A stretch of DNA of 64,000 nt. Origin: Talinum fruticosum (Eukaryota > Streptophyta > Magnoliopsida > Caryophyllales > Talinaceae). The stretch lies in the NCBI GenBank assembly GCA_021018815.1, contig JAITYX010000149.1, positions 248,001 to 312,000 of the forward strand, given 5' to 3'. Of this stretch, positions 57,309 to 64,000 are shown piece after piece; positions within the stretch are counted from its first letter, which is position 1; each line of letters begins with the position of its first letter. Below the pieces are notes generated by a model. That model was not told where the DNA came from. It did no database searches and saw only the letters and a program-made list of their open reading frames with translations. The position numbers were made by a program, and so were the translations under genes.

Positions 57309-59304
57309 TGATTGTAATATCCGGGTTTTTTTTAGTACTACTTGGTTGATGTTTTGGCTTAGGGGGTTGTTTCTACTTTCTCTATTTCTATTTGGTTAGG
57401 TCTGTCTAGTTCCGTTGTTCTTGGGTTTGGATCTCGTTGTTATTATCTCTTTGGAGGGGCCTGTATTTAGTCCCTCTCTTTAGGCTATCTTAGGGTGGGC
57501 AGTTAGGGTTGTTTTCCTTCCTCACCCTTCACCTCTTGTAACATTTCGTATGTGGAATTGGGTTGTTTATAGTTCTTGTTTGCTTTTATCTTTTTCCTTT
57601 GTTTTTGTTAAGAGTTTGAGCTGCGAAACTCCTCTCGTTGGTTCTTGGCTCTCCCTTGCCACATAGATTTCTATTAGGAGATCTCCGAGGTGCCTTTATT
57701 TTTTCCTTCTACTATGTTTGCATTTGTCTTTTATCTTCCCCTTGGTCATATTTTTCCGGACTCATCGGTCCTTTTTTCCCAAGGGAGGGACTAAGCTATT
57801 AGTGGCTTGGTCTTCCTTCCGTCCTCCCCTCTGCACTCTTTGTTTTTCTATTATGAGATATGTCTTGCCTAAGCTTTTGTGTCTTTGGACATTCTCTTTA
57901 TTAGTGCAATGTTATCTTATCCGGTCTTGGTATATGTCGAACTCGTGGCATTTTTTGGTTTATTATTTCAGTTTGATTTTACAATGTTTGTCTCTATGAT
58001 CTAACTACTCTTTGGTTATGGTGTCGTTGTTAATTCAACTTGTATGTTTTGGTGGTGGCTCTCTAGTGCCCTTTGCCTTGATGCTTCGGAGAGCTTAGGA
58101 GCTTGTCTTGCCCTTACTATGATCATTTCATTTTGGCCCGCAATGTTTTAATTTTCTTTGGGTTGTTGTTGTGGCTGATTACTCGTTATGGATATGGTTC
58201 TCTAGTCCTATCTCTTATTTCCTATTTATGTATGTGAGCACTTACATAGTAGGAGAAGTCTTTTGGTAGGGAGAACTCCAATTTTGGGTTTACGCTAGGA
58301 TTTCTTTTGGGTTTGGAAGTAGCTTTCTACCGGTTAAAAACACTTTTATTATTATTACCCCTTGCTACCTTTTCTTATGGAATTTAAGACTGAATCCGGA
58401 GTCTAGAGATAGAGTTTGCATTGCCCCCTTCATGGGTTGGAAGCCCGACTTTATCCTTCCATTGGTTTGGTCAATAGTCGAGGTTGAGTTCTACCTCTCC
58501 GAGATTTTTATGGATTTACTAACTACCTCTCTCAAATGGGCCTCTTGTTTTTGGACTACTTTGATCACTTTCTCTCTCGAGGATTCGTTTTTGTTAAGGG
58601 GCCCGCTTTTCTCTACTAACCTGCTTGGCTCTGCCCTTGTCGGTTGTCTTAGTTGTGTTGTTGTTATGTTTCAGGTCTTGCTTTCGGTTAGTGCTAAGAA
58701 GAGGACGTTTACCGAGGAAAGAGGTGGCAGTCTCTAGACAAAGCAGTGGGAAGATGTGTGGAATCTAGTCTACTATTGGTTAATTTTCACAACCCATTAC
58801 ACTTTTTCTTGTTTTATGGCGAGAGGAATATCATGGTTACCCGAGATTCCCAAGGCTATTTTCTTGGACGTCCCTCCTTGGGCCTACTTGACACTTAGAA
58901 AAGTGTTAGATCCTACTGTTTTTTGCATTTCCTTCTACGGCTTGCCTAAATTCGAGTTGAATTTCTTGGTTTATTAGGTAGGATTAAGTTACCTTGTATG
59001 GTAATAGCAAGAAGAAGTACTTGGGTTTGCGAGTGTGCTAGAAGGCAACATTGTTGGATCACATTATAAGGGCCGAGCATTATCGATAAAGCAATTGAAT
59101 GCATTATTGATAATTCTTTTTCCGATAAATGTTTATTGTATCATTGCTTTAGATACGATTGTGGAACTCGGATCCTTTTAGGTGGGAAATATTTTTGTTT
59201 ATATTGGGGGCCTCCTCGGACTAAAGTTTTGGTATTTGGATCAAACTTGGGCCACGACACGATGACCTCGAACGGCGTTCAATTAGAGGTCACTTTCTTT
59301 GCAT
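57309..59304 (+). other. Two-kilobase stretch between LINE ORF1 and ORF2
   Basis: T-rich sequence on the plus strand with short open frames such as 57718-57999 and 58432-58737 that encode hydrophobic, Leu/Phe/Ser-rich peptides. None has a recognised motif. Plant L1 ORFs are usually close together, so this could be an unrecognised insertion or a region of the LINE with strong decay. No LTR pair, target duplication or terminal repeat was found. Confidence 0.4.
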
Positions 59305-60139
59305 TTTATGATAATTACATCTTAGAACTTACAAGGTGCCAAAAGCACTAAGTCAAACAAGAAATACTTCTTCTTAACCGGAAAGTTAATCCGGATATCC
59401 TTTTCTTGATTGAAACAATGACCTCTCGTGATACGAATACGAACAAAATTATTCATACCTTAGGGTTTGATCATTTTTACTATGTTTCCCGCATAATCAT
59501 TATGGTGGGATATGGGTGCTCTGAACAATACCAATATCACAGACTAATGTTCTTATGAAGGACCTTAGGGCTATTCACCTCTACGTCATTGACAAGAATA
59601 TTCAAAAATATTGTATTGTTTCGGGTTTGTATAGCCCAACTTAAGAAATTGATAAGGCTTCTTTTTAGAGCCAGTTGCAAGATATTGATTGCCTTGATAA
59701 TATCCCCGGTGTATTATTAGTGACTTTAATCAAATGGAATCCTTGGATGAAAAGTTAGGGGAGTTAAACTGAACCTCAATAATGTCTAGCGGATGAAAAA
59801 CTTTCTCTTGCATATCCAGGGAGAAAGCATCCTGGTGTTGGGTAGAACTTACACATGGAAAAAATTCATTAAAGGGAAACTTATTTATGAACGAATAGAT
59901 CGGGCCATTGGGAGAAGGGATTGGATAATTCAGTCCCCAACTTGTAGTGTTATATAGACCGTTCTCTTGTTCCGATCATAGTTATATCATTCTTAACACC
60001 TGCCCCCAAGCCCTACGGCAGACAACGCGGAGTTTCCGATTCCAAAATCAATGGTCTAGCTATGATGAGGTTCAAAAGATTATTAAGCAGCATTGGAAAG
60101 GAACCACGAGGGGCTCACTCATATTTTGAATGGTGAGAA
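59305..60139 (+). pseudogene. LINE ORF2, endonuclease domain
   Basis: The start is near 59305 (S-stop-NLQGAKSTKSNKK, where the family has a WNxRG-type start; TGG has become TAG). NPDILFLIETMTSRDTN follows near 59388, then TWKKFIKGKLIYERIDRAIG near 59850-59905 and DWIIQSPTC. HSYIILNTCPQALRQTTRSF near 59970-60025 and FRFQNQWSSYDEVQKIIKQH follow. This apurinic-type endonuclease would nick target DNA. Several frame breaks. The last five bases (GAGAA) are the target site of the solo LTR. Confidence 0.82.
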
Positions 60140-61589
60140 TGAAGACTCAAACTCTAAACTTATATCATTCTGAGTACTATCAAGGACTTAGGTACAAACC
60201 TCATCCCTCCTAAGTTTTTATTACAAGTCATTCCGAGTAATATAGAAACTATTGCATATGTTTTCATTCGATTCCGACCGAGTCGAATACACATTCTTGT
60301 TCATCAACTCACACCGATGTTTCGAGTCACTCGATTTATCGCATGTTCAAACAATCTCTCTAACACTTTTAATCTAAGTTCGGACTTCATATTCTTAGGT
60401 AAAGTGAATTACAGCGTTAATTCATCTTTTCAAGTCGACATGTGTGTTCGAGAATTATTTGTCTAGATTAAGTACTTATACTCGATATTTTCTTTATAAT
60501 GTGATCTTTCCTAAGACTCGACTCGAGATGAAATTTAAATATAATGAACATTAGACTCGAAAATTCCACTCCTCTAGGCGTAAGATAATTATGCACTTAA
60601 TTATCTTAATTAAATTATTACCTGTGCCTAATCTTGGACCAAAGTATTTTATACTTTGAGAACCAAAATTGTTTACTTTTGTAAATTATCTAAACGAGGT
60701 TATCCTAATTTTGAATTACAAAAGTAACCGGCTTCAAGCTGTCAATCACCGGCAGACAAGGCTTTTCTACTTCGAACAAGGTTCGGACGCCGTGTCGGGG
60801 TTGTTTGTTTCTAAACCTGGAAATCTTCAACGTCAAGCTCAACGGTAGTTTCCACCTTACTTTTCAAATACCACCAGCTGATTGGAGCACCTTCGGGAGT
60901 CAAGAGCCGTTGCACAACGTTCACATCTCAACGGATCTTTTTGAGTCATTCAAAAGAACCGTTATAACGGTCACAAAGGACTTCTATTTACAACTCCCAA
61001 CTTGTAAATAGAAGCTACTTTACAAGACTTGAAGATTGCTAAAAATTGCTGAACACATTGCTGAAATTATATCTCTTTGCATAATACTCATTCAATCTTC
61101 TATTTATAACTCCCGACTTGTAATTCATATTTTCCGAGTTGTAAAGTCTTGTAGTCAGTCACATACTCTTTCTTACTTTCTGAGTAAGGTCCCTTGACTG
61201 AGTTGTAAGGGTTAACTCAGCTTAGTTGTCCCTAGTTGTAAAGGTTACCTCGGTTAGGAAGTATTAGATCGGATAAGGGAACTTCGAGTCTAGGAAAACT
61301 TTGTAAGGAATTGTTTAAGGGAGCAATTCTAGTTGAGTCGATCTGTTGTATTTTATGGATTCAAAATAGTGGATTTGACTTGGTGCTTGGATTAGCACTC
61401 GCACGTTATTTTCTCGCCCCAGGAGGGTTTGCACATATATCCGAGTTCACACTTTTCCGAGTCCAATCTAGACTCGGATTGTCTTAATTATTCTTTTCAA
61501 GCTTTAATCTTCCAAGTTTGTTAAAATTTCCTCATCACCCTATTCATCCCCCTCTAGGGTGACTAAGACTCTCCAAGAGCAAACCTTTA
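60140..61589 (+). repeat. Copia solo LTR in the LINE
   Basis: A 1450-base plus-strand LTR of the A/B/C family, starting TGAAGACTCAAACTC and ending AACCTTTA (family end CTTCA). Perfect GAGAA target duplications flank it at 60135-60139 and 61590-61594. No internal copia sequence is present, so the element was removed by LTR-LTR recombination. Confidence 0.93.
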
Positions 61590-64000
61590 GAGAAAACTCA
61601 AAATTATTAAAGGTAAGCTTAAGTAGTGGGCAATAAGAAACTGCAGCTTTTATACTCAACAAGTAGAGAAGAATGCTAGCAAACTTCAAAATGTTAAGGA
61701 TAGATTGTTGGAGAACCCGTGTAATGTAAGACTTATCCAATGGCATGCCAAATTAGTTAAACAAAGGGAATGTCTTCTAAATTTTAATCGAAACATTGGG
61801 GAAAGTTCTATAGAAAAGAATGACTTACGAAAGGTGACAAAAACTCAAAGTTCTTTCACCATTGTTGTGCTTTTAGGAAGCAAAGGACCAAAATTGCCAA
61901 CATTAAAGATCAATCAGGAGTTTGGATCAATGATAAGCTAATGATTCAACACAAATTTGTGGAAGATTTTTCTAAAAGGTTTAAATTCCCGGGAATGTTG
62001 ACCAATTCTTTGTTGGCCTCGGGACTTCCGAGATACATATCTAATGATGAAAACTCTTGGCTCATCTCGCCTATTTCCCCTTGGAAATTAAAACAGAAGA
62101 TGTTTCAGATGAACCCGGCTAAAGCCCCTTGCTAGGACAAATTTTGGAAATCTCTAATAAGGCAAACAAACTTATATTGGTCTTCAACTGGACATGGAAA
62201 AATCCTATCATAGAACTGAATGGGAATTCATTCTATCTTGACTTAAAGATATGGGTTTCCATGTTACATGGATTAATTGGGTTAAGGAATGTATTTCTAC
62301 TATAGCTTATTCTATTGTCATTAATGATGAGTCCTGCGGTTTGTTTAAACCCTCTAGAGGACTCGGACAAGGTGATCCTCTTTCACCTTACTTGTTTATC
62401 ATTTGTATGGTGGCTCTTGCTTACGGACTACATAACGAAGCCTTGCACGCTAAGTCAAGCATTGGAATTAAAATTTATCCTCTCGGACTAGAAAATTCCA
62501 TGCTTACTCTTTGTTGATGATAGCTTATTTTTTGCAAAGCCGGACATGAAACATACTCCAAACTCCATACTATCCTCGAATGAGTTCTCGCCTTTAATCT
62601 GGGTAGCTTGTTACTTTTCATAAGTCTACATTAGTATTTTCAAAAATGCTACTGCTGCGAACAAGAATTTAATCTCTTCGTCCCTAATATTTCACATATG
62701 GATTCGCTTGGAAAGTATCTTGGGTGCTCGGTTTTCGGAGGCAACGCTAATAAGGAATTGTTCTCCGACCTTCTTCAATCTATTAATAGGAAAATGAGTT
62801 GTTAGAAAGCAAACTCATTATCAAAGGCAGGCATGATGGTTCCGATCCAGTCCAACCTCGAATCTCTTCTAGCCCATACCATGCAGAGCTTTAAGCTTCA
62901 GAGGAGTATTTTAGATGGTCTTGATAGAATTAACGAGGATTTTCTTTGGAATAAATCACAAGACACTAAAGGCCTCCATCTTGTCTCGTGGGATAAGTTC
63001 TATACTCCGAAAAAATTAGGTGGACTTGGTTTGAGGAAAACAGAGGCTGTCAATAAAGCCTTTTATGTAAACTTATCCGGAAATACTTGTACGACAATAA
63101 TAACGTCAAGGTGAAAATTATGAGGGAGAAGTATCCGTTGAATGAGGATTTCTTCCTAAGGAAAACCAAGGCTTCCGATTCTTAGGCATGGAAATGCCTT
63201 CTTAAGGAAAGGAATTTATTCGAGAAAGGACTAAGATGGATTATTGGCAATGGGAAAACACAAAGTTTTGGTTGGATTGTTGGTGTAATAATGTTCCCCT
63301 CATTGAGCACCGGGATAGGGATAACCCAACTTCTCCTCCTATTGATACTACGGTGAGTGAGTTTATTACCCCATCGATGGAATGGGATTTGAACCGACTC
63401 TCAACCTTCCCGTTGTTGCATGCATGTGTGCCAACGCATCGAGCCATCCTCTGCCGTGTAATGATCTTGATGACTCCATTTGTTGGGGTTTAGCTAGTTC
63501 AGGTGTCTTCACTACAAAATCTGCAACCTGGAATGCACATAACCTTTCCCCTTGTCCAGCTACTTAGGACTATGATTGGATCCGAAAGATGGACATAATG
63601 CCTAAGTTAAAGATCTTTTGTGGCAAATAGGGCACAATGCCTTATCCACTAGGGAAAATCTTGTCAAGAGAGGTGTTCCTATTGAGAACACATGCCCACT
63701 ATGTTAGTCTAATGGAGAATCGATGTTCCATTTGTTCTCACAAAGTGTCCTCGTTGTCAAGAATGTGTGGAGTAATGCCTATCGCCATAATTGGCTTGAT
63801 CTTGATTTGAGCCGAAACAATTCTCAACCTTGAAGGATGTTTTTAACATGATCAAGAATATGAAAAGGCCAAATCGGTTGATCGAATGGTCCGTCTCCTT
63901 TGGAGCATATGGAATAAGAGTCGCAATTTCAATAATGGGAACTTCAAGTACCTTGACCACAATTCTTAGGGCCAAAGTACTTTGGGCAAGATGGAGGGCT
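61590..64000 (+). pseudogene. LINE ORF2, reverse transcriptase and C-terminal zinc region (continues off window)
   Basis: Downstream of the solo LTR the linker reads LENPCNVRLIQWHAKLVKQR near 61710. RT follows: WLISPISPWKLKQKMFQMNP and AKAPC near 62058-62135, MGFHVTWINWVKECISTIAY at 62251, and GQGDPLSPYLFIICM near 62365-62410. The catalytic box is LLFVDDSLFFA at 62503-62536. DGLDRINEDFLWNKSQDTKG near 62920 and WDKFYTPKKLGGLGLRK near 62990 are typical of plant L1 thumb regions. The zf-RVT region near 63600-63720 has LSTRENLVKRGVPIENTCPL. Frames change about every 200-400 bases. Confidence 0.82.

Larger units (their letters stand above)
56024..64000 (+). mobile_element. L1-type LINE, decayed, continuing past the right edge
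   Basis: Plus-strand non-LTR retrotransposon. ORF1 is at 56024-57308 and ORF2 runs from about 59305 to the end of the window with endonuclease, reverse transcriptase and a C-terminal zinc-binding region. The 5' end is cut by copia C. A copia solo LTR interrupts ORF2. Numerous stops. Start codon, 3' end and poly(A) tail are not visible. Confidence 0.87.

Noticed and set aside
57718..58737. Hydrophobic frames in the LINE spacer as membrane proteins
   Set aside because: T-rich sequence gives Phe/Leu/Ser codons by chance. There is no motif, no leader and no conserved partner in the window.

Overview
This is a window of plant nuclear heterochromatin made almost entirely of transposable elements nested inside one another. 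No host protein-coding gene, tRNA, rRNA or CRISPR array was found. Plant origin is inferred from the element lineages: Sirevirus-like Ty1/copia, a chromodomain Ty3/gypsy element of Tekay/Del type, Athila/Calypso-like and Ogre/Tat-like Ty3/gypsy elements, and an L1-type LINE whose ORF1 resembles the plant DUF4283 family. The species cannot be named from sequence alone.

Layout, using element names coined here. The outermost host is a LINE (+ strand) from 56024 to beyond the right edge, carrying a copia solo LTR at 60140-61589. Copia C (minus strand) lies in the LINE. Its body is 4674-9493 and its 5' LTR is split in two, 9494-10162 and 55269-56023. Copia A (+) starts at 10163 inside that LTR. 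Gypsy G (minus, 16209-34133) sits in A's RNase H region with a GTACT target duplication. Copia B (+, 18686-29223) sits inside G with an AGGTG duplication. Chromovirus D (+, 34705-43834) sits in A just after pol with an (A/G)GTTG duplication. LTR-like element E (44662-47709) truncates the extra ORF of A. Element F (minus, 47710-55268) lies between E and the second half of C's LTR. A deletion at 47709/47710 probably removed the end of A, the rest of E and the left end of F.

Positions 1-4673 repeat 30305-34974 at high identity, including the same two insertion junctions. The join at 4673/4674 is best read as the seam of a direct tandem duplication of about 30.3 kb.

Coding capacity is poor. A, B and C carry gag, protease, integrase, reverse transcriptase and RNase H remnants, and A and B also carry a third ORF after pol. 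G and F show gag (G also the start of protease) but no polymerase. D has lost protease and the reverse transcriptase core but keeps integrase and chromodomain remnants. Several LTR pairs are nearly identical although the interiors are defective, which suggests mobilisation in trans.

Many frameshifts in A, B and G, and most differences between duplicate copies, fall on CAG/CTG trinucleotides that appear as CGAG, CTCG, CGG or CCG. This looks like a base-calling or polishing artefact at methylated CHG sites, so reading frames here are probably better in the real genome than in this text.
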